From NCBI GenBank assembly GCA_900546105.1, contig URBP01000010.1, forward strand, positions 1 through 34,656: 34,656 nt of DNA, read 5' to 3'. The notes under the pieces were generated by a model that saw only the letters and a list, made by a program, of their open reading frames with translations, had not been told where the DNA came from and searched no databases. The position numbers were made by a program, and so were the translations under genes. This document shows positions 14,382-22,612 of this stretch, in pieces. The first letter of the stretch is position 1. Each line of letters starts with the position of its first letter. This DNA comes from an uncultured Collinsella sp. (GTDB lineage Bacteria > Actinomycetota > Coriobacteriia > Coriobacteriales > Coriobacteriaceae).

Positions 14382-15083
14382 CTACAGTCCGCGAATGCGC
14401 ACGGCCTCGGGCGGAAACTCTTGCTCACCGGCGTCAGTCTTAATGGTCGCGCGACCCCAGATGTCCAGGCCCGCAAACACGCCGACCGCGAGCGGCAGGC
14501 CGTTGGGCGACACCGCCGCGACCTGACGACCCAGCAGCGGCACCATATCGAAGTACTCGCCCAGCACCGGGGCCAGCGGGCCGGCAGCGCCCTGTGGTGT
14601 GTTGGCGGCAACCGCCCAGGCGTCAACGCGAGTGAGCACCGCCGCGGCCAATGCCTCGACCAGTACCTCGTCGCCCATATCCACGCCGAGCTCGTCCAGT
14701 GCCGAACGCTCAATATCCACCGTCACCGCGGCAAACATGCCCGCGGCACCGGCACCGCCGTTGACGGCGACGCGCGCGAGCGACGTCTCAAACGCAGGCG
14801 CGCCGCACACGATGTCACTCGGCCACTGGATGCCCACCTTGCCGGCAAGCCCCAGGCCCGGCGTTGCGGCCGTGCCCGCGAGCGCGTCCATCATGCCCAT
14901 TGCGGCCACAAACGGCAGACCGTGGAAGGCGTGCATGTTCACATCGGGGCGCACGACCAGCGAAAACGTCAGCGATGCATCGCCCGCGCTCCACGCGCAC
15001 CGGCCCGCGGACGCACCCTCGCGGCCCGCGTCACGCGCCGCGTCGAGCTCGGTACCGGCGGCTACAACATTCATCTCAATCAT
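14382..15083 (-). CDS. Biotin protein ligase-like protein, catalytic motifs degenerate
   Basis: A 233-residue protein that aligns by eye with the BirA/biotin-protein-ligase fold. It has an N-terminal loop GREGASAGRCAW where active enzymes have GRGRRGR-x-W, then VGIQWPSDI where they have K-x-KWPND, and a small C-terminal domain (GRQVAAVSPNGLPLAVGVF, then DIWGRATIK). The Lys of KWPND is Gln here, and the glycine/arginine-rich biotinyl-AMP loop is poorly kept. No N-terminal DNA-binding domain is present. It starts directly after the folP-folK stop (TAG-ATG), so it is translated from the same operon. It may be a divergent ligase, an inactive relative or a lipoate-type enzyme; activity is uncertain. 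Confidence 0.6.
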   Translation of the reverse strand: MIEMNVVAAGTELDAARDAGREGASAGRCAWSAGDASLTFSLVVRPDVNMHAFHGLPFVAAMGMMDALAGTAATPGLGLAGKVGIQWPSDIVCGAPAFETSLARVAVNGGAGAAGMFAAVTVDIERSALDELGVDMGDEVLVEALAAAVLTRVDAWAVAANTPQGAAGPLAPVLGEYFDMVPLLGRQVAAVSPNGLPLAVGVFAGLDIWGRATIKTDAGEQEFPPEAVRIRGL

Positions 15084-16826
15084 CTACATACGCCCCAATT
15101 CGCCCACGATATGACCAACGCGGTCCTCGGGCTCCTTGACCTCAACGCCGTTGTAGCGGAAGAACCGCGCCGGGTCGTGCATCAGGTCCTCGAGCGGCAC
15201 CAGCACAAAATCGCGCTCGCCGATCAGCGGATGCGGCAGGCGCAGCTTTTTGCCGCCGTGGGTCTCGCCGTCCATCCACAGCAGGTCCAGGTCGATGGTG
15301 CGCGGACCGTTGGCCTTGGCCTTTTTGGAGCGGTCGCGCCCCAGCTCGGCCTCGATCTTCATGAGCTCATCGAGCAGCACCAGCGGCGCCAGCTCGGTCT
15401 TGATCTCGATGACGGCGTTGGCAAACGCGTCCTGGCGCGTCTCGTAGGCCGGCTCGCTCTCGTAGATGCGCGAGCAGTTGGACACGCAGGTGAGCGGGAT
15501 CTCGGCGATCATGTCGCGCGCGGCACGGATGTTGTCGCAACGATGCCCCAGGTTGGAGCCCACGGCTACAAACGCGCGACGCGGCTGCGGCTTAGCAACG
15601 GCCCAGTAACCGTTCAGGAACTGCGCAAAGCCCGCGACGTCGTGCACGCGCACGATGTTGGCACCGGCCTGGATGGCGCCCAGGCACACGCCAAACGTAG
15701 CGGCATCACGCGCGGCGGCCTCGGTCACGCCCGAGACGGCGCCCACAAAGCGCTTGCGCGACACGGCGCACATGAGCGGGTAGCCCAGCGACGCCATCTT
15801 GGCGGTCTCGCGCTGGATGACGATGTCTTCGTTAGCCGACTTACCAAAGCCCGGGCCAGGATCGATGCAGATGCGGTCGCGCGACACGCCGGCATGGATG
15901 AGCGTGCGGGCTTGGTCAGACAGAAAGCCCATGACGCGGCGCATGATGGGCGCCGAATCGGGCAGGGTGAAGCGGCGGAGCTGCGAGGTGGGCACGTAGG
16001 CTTCCTCGCGGCGGGCGCTGCGGCGCATCATGGCGGCCAGGCGGTCATTGGACTCCGATGCGGCCTCGGTGGCTGCGGGCGCGGCCTCGGGCGCGGGCGC
16101 GACGGTCTCGGCGGCAGCAGCCTGCTCGGCGGCCGGCGTCTCCTGCTCGCTTGCAGGCTCGGACGTGGGCTCCGGTTCGCCAAACGGCAACGAGGGCTGC
16201 ACCACGCCGCCCGGAAGCTTGGCCTCCGGCTTAGGCTCGCCCAGCAACTTGCCGCGACGGCGGCGAGCCGGCTTCTCGGCCCCACGCGCGGCCTCGGCAG
16301 CCGCCTCGCGCGCCTTCTCGGCAACAAACGCCGCTGCCGAGGTATCGAGCTGCACCGTTGCGTGCGTGCGGGCGGGCGCGGCGACCTCGCCGGCATGCAT
16401 CACGATGACGCCGCAGGTGCTCGTCTTAACAAACTCGACCATCTTGGGGTCGGTGAAGCCGGTCACATCGTTGACGATCGAGGCGCCGCAGCGCACGGCC
16501 GCCTTGGCAACCGCCACATGACGCGTGTCGATCGAGACGATGGCGCCCTCCTTGGCCAGCGCGCGCACCACGGGCAGCACGCGGCGAGCCTCCTCGTCGG
16601 GATTAACCGGGGTAAAGCCGGGGCGCGTGGACTCACCGCCCACGTCGATGATGTCGGCGCCGGCGTCAAGCATCGCCAGGCCGTACTCGATGGCAGCATC
16701 CGGGTCGAAGTGTTCCCCGCCATCGCTAGACGAATCGGGCGTCACGTTGAGGACGCCCATGATGCGCGGACGGTCAAAGCTGAGCTCGTACTTTCCGCAC
16801 CGCCATGTCTTGCTGTCGTTCGCCAT
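15084..16826 (-). CDS. folP-folK: Fused dihydropteroate synthase-HPPK (FolP-FolK) with long insertion
   Basis: About 580 residues from the ATG at 16826, chosen for AGGAGG located 6 nt upstream; the open frame extends further but lacks a start signal. The N-terminal part is dihydropteroate synthase: GVLNVTPDSSSDGG, DVGGESTRPGF, SIDTRH, ASIVNDVTG, then DPGPGFGKS and SRKRFVG. The C-terminal part (from about residue 425) is 6-hydroxymethyl-dihydropterin pyrophosphokinase: AFVAVGSNLGHR, GPRTIDLDLL, LPHPLIGERDFVLVPL. Together they catalyse two successive folate steps. Between the MHAG segment and DPGPG the synthase carries an extra Ala/Pro/Glu-rich stretch of roughly 130-150 residues, likely disordered. 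The order synthase-then-kinase is the reverse of the common eukaryotic fusion. No folB or folE is nearby. Confidence 0.92.
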   Translation of the reverse strand: MANDSKTWRCGKYELSFDRPRIMGVLNVTPDSSSDGGEHFDPDAAIEYGLAMLDAGADIIDVGGESTRPGFTPVNPDEEARRVLPVVRALAKEGAIVSIDTRHVAVAKAAVRCGASIVNDVTGFTDPKMVEFVKTSTCGVIVMHAGEVAAPARTHATVQLDTSAAAFVAEKAREAAAEAARGAEKPARRRRGKLLGEPKPEAKLPGGVVQPSLPFGEPEPTSEPASEQETPAAEQAAAAETVAPAPEAAPAATEAASESNDRLAAMMRRSARREEAYVPTSQLRRFTLPDSAPIMRRVMGFLSDQARTLIHAGVSRDRICIDPGPGFGKSANEDIVIQRETAKMASLGYPLMCAVSRKRFVGAVSGVTEAAARDAATFGVCLGAIQAGANIVRVHDVAGFAQFLNGYWAVAKPQPRRAFVAVGSNLGHRCDNIRAARDMIAEIPLTCVSNCSRIYESEPAYETRQDAFANAVIEIKTELAPLVLLDELMKIEAELGRDRSKKAKANGPRTIDLDLLWMDGETHGGKKLRLPHPLIGERDFVLVPLEDLMHDPARFFRYNGVEVKEPEDRVGHIVGELGRM

Positions 16827-16921
16827 GAACATCCTCCTAAAATGCCCACGCCGCCGAGCTTGGGGAGCTGGCGGCGGGGTCGCTTTGCACTCAGTCTTTC
16901 TATTGTATCCGCGCACACGGA

Positions 16922-17674
16922 CTAGAACGCAAACGCAGCCGCGATGTCGCAAGAAATCAGCAGGTCGGCATTTGCATCCTGATCGGTGTGAGCAAGGTTG
17001 CAAATGGCCAGGGTATCGCCGGTAAAGTAGCGCGTAAGGCCCGCCGCCGGATACACCACGAGCGAGGTCCCGCCCACAATGAGGGCATCGGCCGCGGCGA
17101 TGGCGGCAACGGCACCGGTCAACACATGCTCATCGAGCGGCTCTTCGTAGAGCACTACATCGGGCTTGATGCGGCCGCCGCACGCGGGGCACGCGGGCAC
17201 GCCCGCGGCATCCTCGTGCTCGCGCGAGCAAATCCACTCGGCGCTATAGACCGCGCCGCACGACTGGCAAATGTTGCGATGGACCGATCCGTGCAGCTCA
17301 AACACGCGCTGTGAGCCGGCCATCTGATGCAGGCCGTCGATATTTTGCGTCACCACGGCATCAAGCTTACCGGCGCGCTCCAGCTCGGCCAGCTTGGTGT
17401 GGCAGCGGTTGGGCTTGGCGCCAAGCGCGATCATCTTGGTGCGGTAGAAGTCGAAGAACTCGGCCGGATGCGCCTCGTAAAAGCTATGCGAGAGCATGGT
17501 CTCGGGCGGATAGGCAAACTGCTGATGATACAGGCCGTCCACGCTGCGAAAATCGGGGATACCGCTCGCCGTGGAAACACCCGCGCCGCCAAAGAAGACC
17601 ACGCGCTTGTGGGCACCGAACAGCTCCGCCAGCGCGGCGGAGGCCTGCTTGGGATCCGTTATTGCCTGCGTCAT
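16922..17674 (-). CDS. cobB: NAD-dependent protein deacylase, Sir2 family
   Basis: The 250-residue sirtuin removes acyl groups from lysines using NAD. Motifs in order: GAGVSTASGIPDFRS (residues 30-44, NAD binding), TQNIDGLHQMAGS, catalytic His in ELHGSVH, two zinc-binding pairs C-x2-C (CQSC and CPAC), GTSLVVYPA. The ATG at 17674 is preceded by GGACGGAGGA; the longer frame to 17725 has no such site. It lies 95 nt upstream of folP-folK on the same strand and could share its transcript. Confidence 0.93.
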   Translation of the reverse strand: MTQAITDPKQASAALAELFGAHKRVVFFGGAGVSTASGIPDFRSVDGLYHQQFAYPPETMLSHSFYEAHPAEFFDFYRTKMIALGAKPNRCHTKLAELERAGKLDAVVTQNIDGLHQMAGSQRVFELHGSVHRNICQSCGAVYSAEWICSREHEDAAGVPACPACGGRIKPDVVLYEEPLDEHVLTGAVAAIAAADALIVGGTSLVVYPAAGLTRYFTGDTLAICNLAHTDQDANADLLISCDIAAAFAF

Positions 17675-17810
17675 ATGAGTCCTCCGTCCTTGTTGGTCGG
17701 GCAGCGTCGGGCGACGTCCCAGCATGCGGCCTTTGGGTCAGCACGCGCGGAGCCCACCACCGCCCCTGTTGCGCTAATCTTAAGCCTGCCAACCCCGTCG
17801 AAAGGACACC

Positions 17811-18629
17811 ATGCCTCAGACTTACACTTTCGCCTCGTGGAACGTCAACGGCCTGCGCGCCGTTCTCAAAAAGGACCCGAGCTTTATCCAGATCGCGCAA
17901 GAACTCGACGTCGACATCCTGGCGCTGCAGGAGACCAAGCTGCAAGAGGGCCAGGTCGATATTGACCTGCCCGGCTATCACCAAACCTGGAGCTACGCCG
18001 AGCGTAAAGGCTATTCGGGCACCGCGGTCTTTAGCCGCCAGGAACCGCTGCGCGTGCTGCACGCCGACGCGCTGCTACCCTACGCCGGCGAGGGCGAGGC
18101 AGCCGAGCTCGTCGCCCAAGCTGCAGCCGAGGGCCGCGTCTGCGCGCTCGAGTTCGACAAGTTTTGGTTTGTGGATGTCTACACGCCTAACGCCCAAAAT
18201 GAGCTCGCGCGCATTGATGTGCGCATGGCCTGGGACGATGCCTATCGCGGCTTTTTGGGCGCGCTTGAGCGCGAGACCGACAAGCCCGTCGTAACCTGCG
18301 GCGACTTTAACGTGGCGCACGAGGAGATCGACCTTAAGAACCCCAAGTCCAACCGCGGCAACGCCGGCTTTTCGGACGAGGAGCGCGGCAAGTTTACCGA
18401 GCTGCTCAACGCCGGGTTTACCGATACCTGGCGCGCGGCAAACCCCGACGTCGAGGGCGTCTACAGCTGGTGGAGCTACCGCTTTAATGCCCGCAAGAAT
18501 AATGCAGGCTGGCGCATCGATTACTTCCTGGTAAGCGATTCAATCGCCGCCAACGTTCGCGACACCGGTATCCGTGGCGACATCTTCGGCAGCGACCACT
18601 GCCCCGTCACCCTCACGCTAGAGCTCTAG
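17811..18629 (+). CDS. xthA: Exodeoxyribonuclease III
   Basis: A 272-residue AP endonuclease/3'-5' exonuclease of the exonuclease III family, which acts in base excision repair. Motifs: SWNVNGLRA (metal-binding Asn), LQETKLQ (metal-binding Glu), GDFNVAHEEIDLKNPKSN, FTDTWR, YSWWSYRFNARKNNAGWRID and the terminal catalytic GSDHCPV. GAAAGGACACC precedes the ATG. It is divergent from cobB and stands as a single gene; the hairpin inside repeat element A2 is its nearest terminator. Confidence 0.95.
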   Translation: MPQTYTFASWNVNGLRAVLKKDPSFIQIAQELDVDILALQETKLQEGQVDIDLPGYHQTWSYAERKGYSGTAVFSRQEPLRVLHADALLPYAGEGEAAELVAQAAAEGRVCALEFDKFWFVDVYTPNAQNELARIDVRMAWDDAYRGFLGALERETDKPVVTCGDFNVAHEEIDLKNPKSNRGNAGFSDEERGKFTELLNAGFTDTWRAANPDVEGVYSWWSYRFNARKNNAGWRIDYFLVSDSIAANVRDTGIRGDIFGSDHCPVTLTLEL

Positions 18630-18647
18630 CCCCAACCGACCCCTCGA

Positions 18648-18672
18648 GGACGGAGGAAAAACGGATCATTTT
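18648..18672. repeat. Short dispersed repeat, type C (inverted copy)
   Basis: GGACGGAGGAAAAACGGATC (18648-18667) continuing ATTTT is the reverse complement of 178-201 with one extra A. It lies immediately before element A2; a shorter match is at 18907-18917. Confidence 0.6.
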
Positions 18673-18704
18673 TCACCTCGTGTGAGCATCCACGCGGCCC
18701 CCCC

Positions 18705-18865
18705 GCCACGAAACTGGCCCATCTACTACGTTTAAAGCCACTACCCTCAACCACAGCAAACAACGTAAAAAGAAAACCGCAGGTAGAAAGCCTGCGGTTT
18801 TTCATAAAACGCGGTCATGGTCGGAGGTATCAAGCTAAACGTAGTAGATGGGCCAGTTTCGTGGC
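18705..18865. repeat. Inverted-repeat element, type A (complete copy A2)
   Basis: A 161-bp element with perfect 30-nt inverted arms at 18705-18734 and 18836-18865 (right arm begins TAAACGTAGTAGATGGGCCA). The interior carries the hairpin AACCGCAGG...CCTGCGGTT (about 18775-18799) with a T-run, and the core TGGTCGGAGGT (18818-18828). It lies between the convergent xthA and ECF S-component genes. The truncated sister copy is at the left contig end. Confidence 0.92.
18774..18802 (+). terminator. Terminator-like hairpin inside element A2 (downstream of xthA)
   Basis: AAAACCGCAGG-TAGAAAG-CCTGCGGTTTTT forms an 11-bp stem with T-runs on both strands, so it could terminate transcription from either side. 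It is about 145 nt past the xthA stop. Confidence 0.7.
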
Positions 18866-18967
18866 AAGCGCCGTCAACTGATCCCCTGGGGACGTCTGGG
18901 GACAGAAGAAAACGGATCGATTTGGCTCTTGAGGGCCACGACGCCCATCAAATCAGCCGGCCATTCC

Positions 18968-19120
18968 AAAACTATGCCGGTTTACGGGGATAAATCGTGA
19001 ACCCCTCAACCACGCGCAATTTAGGCAAAATAAAACCGCAGGTAAACAGCTTGCCCTATTTCGAAAAAAGCCGGTATGGTCTGCCTGTGCCAATCTAGCC
19101 CCGTAAACCGGCATAGTTTT
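18968..19120. repeat. Inverted-repeat element, type B (copy B2)
   Basis: A 153-bp element with perfect 22-nt arms at 18968-18989 and 19099-19120 (AAAACTATGCCGGTTTACGG). Compared with copy B1, one arm position has changed from A to T, with the matching T-to-A change in the other arm, so pairing is preserved. The interior is diverged but keeps AAACCGCAGGTA and GGTATGGTCTG. It lies just beyond the end of the ECF S-component gene. Confidence 0.88.
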
Positions 19121-19167
19121 AAAATGGCACTTCGTCAGTATTGATTCCCGCCCCGGCGCGACCAGCC

Positions 19168-19881
19168 CTATAGCCCGTATTTCACGACAACACGTTTGAT
19201 GCGGCGGCACCAGGGCTTGTACAGGACGGCCAAGAACACGCAGGTCGCAAGGCCGTGCGTAATATCGAACGGCACGGCGGTGGCAAGACGCGCCACGGCG
19301 CCCGCCCACGTGAGCGGCTGCACAAAACCGATGATGTCGTATGCGTTGATCACCACGCCGTAGAGCAGGCCCGACGCAAAGCCGTACGCCATCAGCGCCG
19401 GTATGCGCACAGCTCCATCCGCTCGGTCAAATGCGCCCGCATGCGCCAGCGCGCCGCCAACATAGCCAACCAGACCCCAGGCATACATCTGCCATGGCGT
19501 CCACATGCCCTGTCCAAAAAAGAAGTTGCTGGTCAGCGCCGCCAGCGCACCGACCATAAAGCCGTTACGACGACCGAGTGTCGCCCCGGCGATAATGGCG
19601 ATGGCACTCACGGGTTTAAAGTCGGGAATGGGGCCAAACAAGATGCGCCCCGCCGCGGCCAATGCTGCCAGAACCAGCGTGGGCATAATCTGGCGCAAGC
19701 CCGGTCGCGACGCCTCGTAGCCCGCAAAGAACAGCGCGAGCACCAGCGCTACCACGACAAGCATGGCAAGCGCCGCCTGCTCAACGCCCGCCAGCAACGC
19801 CGCAGCCATCACCGCCGGCACCGCCAGCAGCAGCGGGATCTCCAGTTTTGCGAGTAGGCGCGCGACGCGATAATCCGTCAT
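19168..19881 (-). CDS. ECF transporter substrate-binding membrane protein (S component)
   Basis: About 237 residues with some six membrane helices. The pattern RILFGPIPDFKPVSAIAIIAG...GRRNGFMVGALAALTSNFFFG is typical of S components: a conserved Gly-rich loop and substrate pocket helices. It captures a vitamin or metal precursor and passes it to the EcfT/EcfA module encoded just upstream. The ATG at 19881 follows the EcfA stop by 4 nt, implying coupling; the longer frame to 19950 overlaps the ATPase gene and is unlikely. The helix pattern recalls cobalamin-type (CblT/CbrT) S proteins, but this is a weak impression and the substrate is unknown. Confidence 0.78.
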   Translation of the reverse strand: MTDYRVARLLAKLEIPLLLAVPAVMAAALLAGVEQAALAMLVVVALVLALFFAGYEASRPGLRQIMPTLVLAALAAAGRILFGPIPDFKPVSAIAIIAGATLGRRNGFMVGALAALTSNFFFGQGMWTPWQMYAWGLVGYVGGALAHAGAFDRADGAVRIPALMAYGFASGLLYGVVINAYDIIGFVQPLTWAGAVARLATAVPFDITHGLATCVFLAVLYKPWCRRIKRVVVKYGL

Positions 19882-19885
19882 CCCA

Positions 19886-21529
19886 TCACGCCCTATAAAA
19901 CACGTTGTCGGCAAAGAAGTCGGCCGGCGGCTCCATGCAGGCAATCTCACCGTCGAACATCATGGCAATGTCATCGGCAACCTGCTCGGCAAAATCCAGA
20001 TCGTGCGTGGCCATGATGACGGTGCCGCCAGACTTCGCATGGTCACGCAGGGCGCGAGCGATGATGCGGCGGCTGGCCAAGTCCAAACCCTTAGTGAGCT
20101 CATCGAGCAATAGCAGTTCGGGGCCGATCAGCAGCAGTTTTGCCAATGCAAGCAGTTGACGCTGCCCGCCCGAAAGATCGTACGGGTGGTGCCCATCCAG
20201 GCCCGACAGCCCCAGGCTCGCCGCGCGCTCCCGCGCCACAGCCTCGTCATATCCGCAGGTCGAAGCCCATTCCATCAGCTCGTCGCGCACCGTCTCGGCA
20301 ACCAGCAACGCCTTGGGATTCTGAGGCAGCAGCGCTGCCGAGGCCGCCCCGCGCTCCATATGCCCACGCTGTAACTTGACCGTCTTGGCCAGCACCGAAA
20401 GCATTGTCGACTTGCCGCAGCCGTTACCGCCCACAACCGCATGCACCGCGCCTGCCGAAAACGACGCATCGAGTCCGCGCAGCACCCAGCCGGACGCTCG
20501 ATCGTAGCGAAACCAGCTCCCTGCCAGGGTAGTAGCCGACCCAGCGTGCATTTTTGGGAGAATTCGGCATCCACCGGCGCGCGATGGCGCCCCCGAGTCG
20601 TCTTGCGGCAATATTTGCGCCTCAAATTCACCCGATTTGTCCGATTTCAGCCCTTTTTCTGCACCCGGAGCGCCCGCGCGCGGGTCCAAAGAGCCCGGCT
20701 GGCCACTGGCGCTGCTGAAAACTCCGTTTTTTGCACGCCACGAGGCACCCCACCCCGACACCTCGCCAGAAAACAGCTCTTCACGATGCCCCAAGGAGGC
20801 AATGTCGGCGACCTTGCATATGCATCCGCCCTCAATCCGGTACGCGCACGTCGCGTATTCGAGCATCGGGCGCGGCTGGTGCGTTGCCACGACAACCGTG
20901 CAGCCCAACTCGCGATTCACGCGAAACAGCGCATGCAGAAAACTCTTCTCGGCAACGGGATCCAGTTGGGACGTGGGCTCGTCGAGCAGCAGCACGCGCG
21001 GGCGCAACGCCAGCACAGCTGCCAGCGACAGCAGCTGCTTGCGTCCGCCCGAAAGCGTATCGGTATCGCGGTGGAGCCAATCCTCCAATCCAAAGAAATA
21101 GCTGGTCTCGGCCACGCGACGGCGCATCTCGTCACGAGACATGCCTAAGTTTTCCAAGCTAAACGCCATCTCGTGCCACACGGTTTCGCACACGATCTGG
21201 TTCTCGGGGTCCTGAAACACATAGCCCACGCGCTCCGCGGACGCTCGAACGTCCATATCGGCAACGCTCTCGCCCAGCACGCGCAGCTCGCCAGCGCATT
21301 CGCCCGTCGGCGCGATCTCGGGTTTGAGCAGCGAGAGCAGCGTTGACTTACCCGACCCAGTACCACCTACCAGCAGCGCAAACGCTCCTTGGGGAACAGA
21401 CCAGTCGAGCCCGTCGAGCACCGGCGCCTCGGCCCCGGGGTAGGCAAAGCGCAGGTCCCGCACTTCAATCGCCGACGCATCCAAACCGCACGCCGCGCCC
21501 GTTACCGAGCAGCTATCCAACCGAGCCAT
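19886..21529 (-). CDS. ecfA: ECF transporter ATPase, two fused ABC domains (EcfA-EcfA')
   Basis: A 547-residue protein with two complete ABC cassettes. The first (about 20-235) has Walker A GGTGSGKST, signature LSGGRKQ and Walker B LLLDEPTSQLD. The second (about 330-540) has Walker A GGNGCGKST, signature LSGGQRQ and Walker B LLLDELTKGLD. An Ala/Gly-rich linker of about 80 residues joins them. The two halves form the ATP-hydrolysing motor of the energy-coupling module on the cytoplasmic side. The second Walker B has DEL instead of the usual DEP. The start at 21529 overlaps the EcfT stop by one base. Confidence 0.92.
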   Translation of the reverse strand: MARLDSCSVTGAACGLDASAIEVRDLRFAYPGAEAPVLDGLDWSVPQGAFALLVGGTGSGKSTLLSLLKPEIAPTGECAGELRVLGESVADMDVRASAERVGYVFQDPENQIVCETVWHEMAFSLENLGMSRDEMRRRVAETSYFFGLEDWLHRDTDTLSGGRKQLLSLAAVLALRPRVLLLDEPTSQLDPVAEKSFLHALFRVNRELGCTVVVATHQPRPMLEYATCAYRIEGGCICKVADIASLGHREELFSGEVSGWGASWRAKNGVFSSASGQPGSLDPRAGAPGAEKGLKSDKSGEFEAQILPQDDSGAPSRAGGCRILPKMHAGSATTLAGSWFRYDRASGWVLRGLDASFSAGAVHAVVGGNGCGKSTMLSVLAKTVKLQRGHMERGAASAALLPQNPKALLVAETVRDELMEWASTCGYDEAVARERAASLGLSGLDGHHPYDLSGGQRQLLALAKLLLIGPELLLLDELTKGLDLASRRIIARALRDHAKSGGTVIMATHDLDFAEQVADDIAMMFDGEIACMEPPADFFADNVFYRA

Positions 21530-22416
21530 CAGCCAAACCTCTTCTCGTCAATCGCGTGCAACACACAGGGCAGCGCCATCCAGGCCGCGTATACGACATA
21601 GCCTAGCCACGGCGCCGGCACCGAAAGCTGAGGGTAAAACGAATACTGCGTCGTCGCGGTCCACGCCACCGCCACCGCGGCAGCACCAAACAGCACGAGC
21701 CCGACCAGCGCGGCAACGTCGCTGCGCCCCAGTCGATACCGCGCATACGTCGTACGACGCGCCGCGGCACCCCACCCGCGCGAGCGCATCGCGTCCGCAC
21801 GCTCCAGCGAATCTTCCATGCCCCAGCCCATCAACACGCTCGACGCCCGCAGGCGCGAGCGCACGGGGTCGGCCGGCGCGCGGCCCGGCACATCAATCGC
21901 ATCCTGCACCGCCAACACCGTACGACCGCGGCGCAAAAACTGCGGGATAAGCCGCATGCACATCGAGATCATGAGCGCGATCACCGGTACGGTGTTACCC
22001 AGAAGCGCGAGCACCTTGTCGTAGCCAAGCATCGACGCCGCGACCTCAAACCACAGCACGCTCGCCACAAATAGCCCGCCCATACACAGGCCGTATACCA
22101 TGCTCTCCAGATACACCACGCGCATGCCAATACGGAACAGCTCCGTCGAGCCCGAGGCGCTAAACAGTGGATTGAGCACCGCGATGATCAAAATCACCGG
22201 CAGTTGCCAGCGAAGCGCCCCCAACGTGCGCGCGGCGCCGCGCGTCGCAAACCCGTACGCCAACCCGCCCGCAAGCGACAGCGCAATCAGCACCGGCTGC
22301 ATCGAGAACATGGTGAGTCCCAGCGTCAGCACCATGTAGAGCGCCGGCACCGCCGGATGCGACATCGAAAATGCCGCGACGGGCTCGTGGTCCGATTCCT
22401 CTCGCATGATATCCAC
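21529..22416 (-). CDS. ecfT: ECF transporter membrane-coupling protein (EcfT)
   Basis: About 295 residues with several membrane helices and the EcfT coupling signature ERADAMRSRGWG, containing the Ala-Arg-Gly motif that docks on the ATPases. I favour the GTG at 22416, which is preceded by GGGAGGTG at good spacing; an ATG three codons later (22407) is the alternative. The longer open frame upstream lacks a start signal. It is the first gene of the ecfT-ecfA-S operon, so this locus is a self-contained ECF transporter with its own S component. It is divergent from glmU. Confidence 0.88.
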   Translation of the reverse strand: MDIMREESDHEPVAAFSMSHPAVPALYMVLTLGLTMFSMQPVLIALSLAGGLAYGFATRGAARTLGALRWQLPVILIIAVLNPLFSASGSTELFRIGMRVVYLESMVYGLCMGGLFVASVLWFEVAASMLGYDKVLALLGNTVPVIALMISMCMRLIPQFLRRGRTVLAVQDAIDVPGRAPADPVRSRLRASSVLMGWGMEDSLERADAMRSRGWGAAARRTTYARYRLGRSDVAALVGLVLFGAAAVAVAWTATTQYSFYPQLSVPAPWLGYVVYAAWMALPCVLHAIDEKRFG

Positions 22417-22612
22417 GGGCACCTCCCATCCCTCGCTCAAACGCCAACGCCGCAGCGCCGACGCCATGCACAACCAGCGCAAACACCACGCCGGCGGCAG
22501 CGACATCGACCGTCACGCGTCAATCGTTACGCGCCCATCATATGCCTGCGGTATCATATTGCGCCGTGTATCGTTTCCAAACACACGTCTCTATAACGTA
22601 ACAGGAGATCAC

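Noticed and set aside
14325..16925. 866-codon plus-strand frame opposite folP-folK and birA
   Set aside because: It mirrors well-supported minus-strand genes; the translation is His/Arg/Gly-rich without any recognisable domain.
22417..22612. Riboswitch in front of the ECF transporter operon
   Set aside because: I looked for a cobalamin- or thiamine-type conserved box in this divergent interval and saw none.
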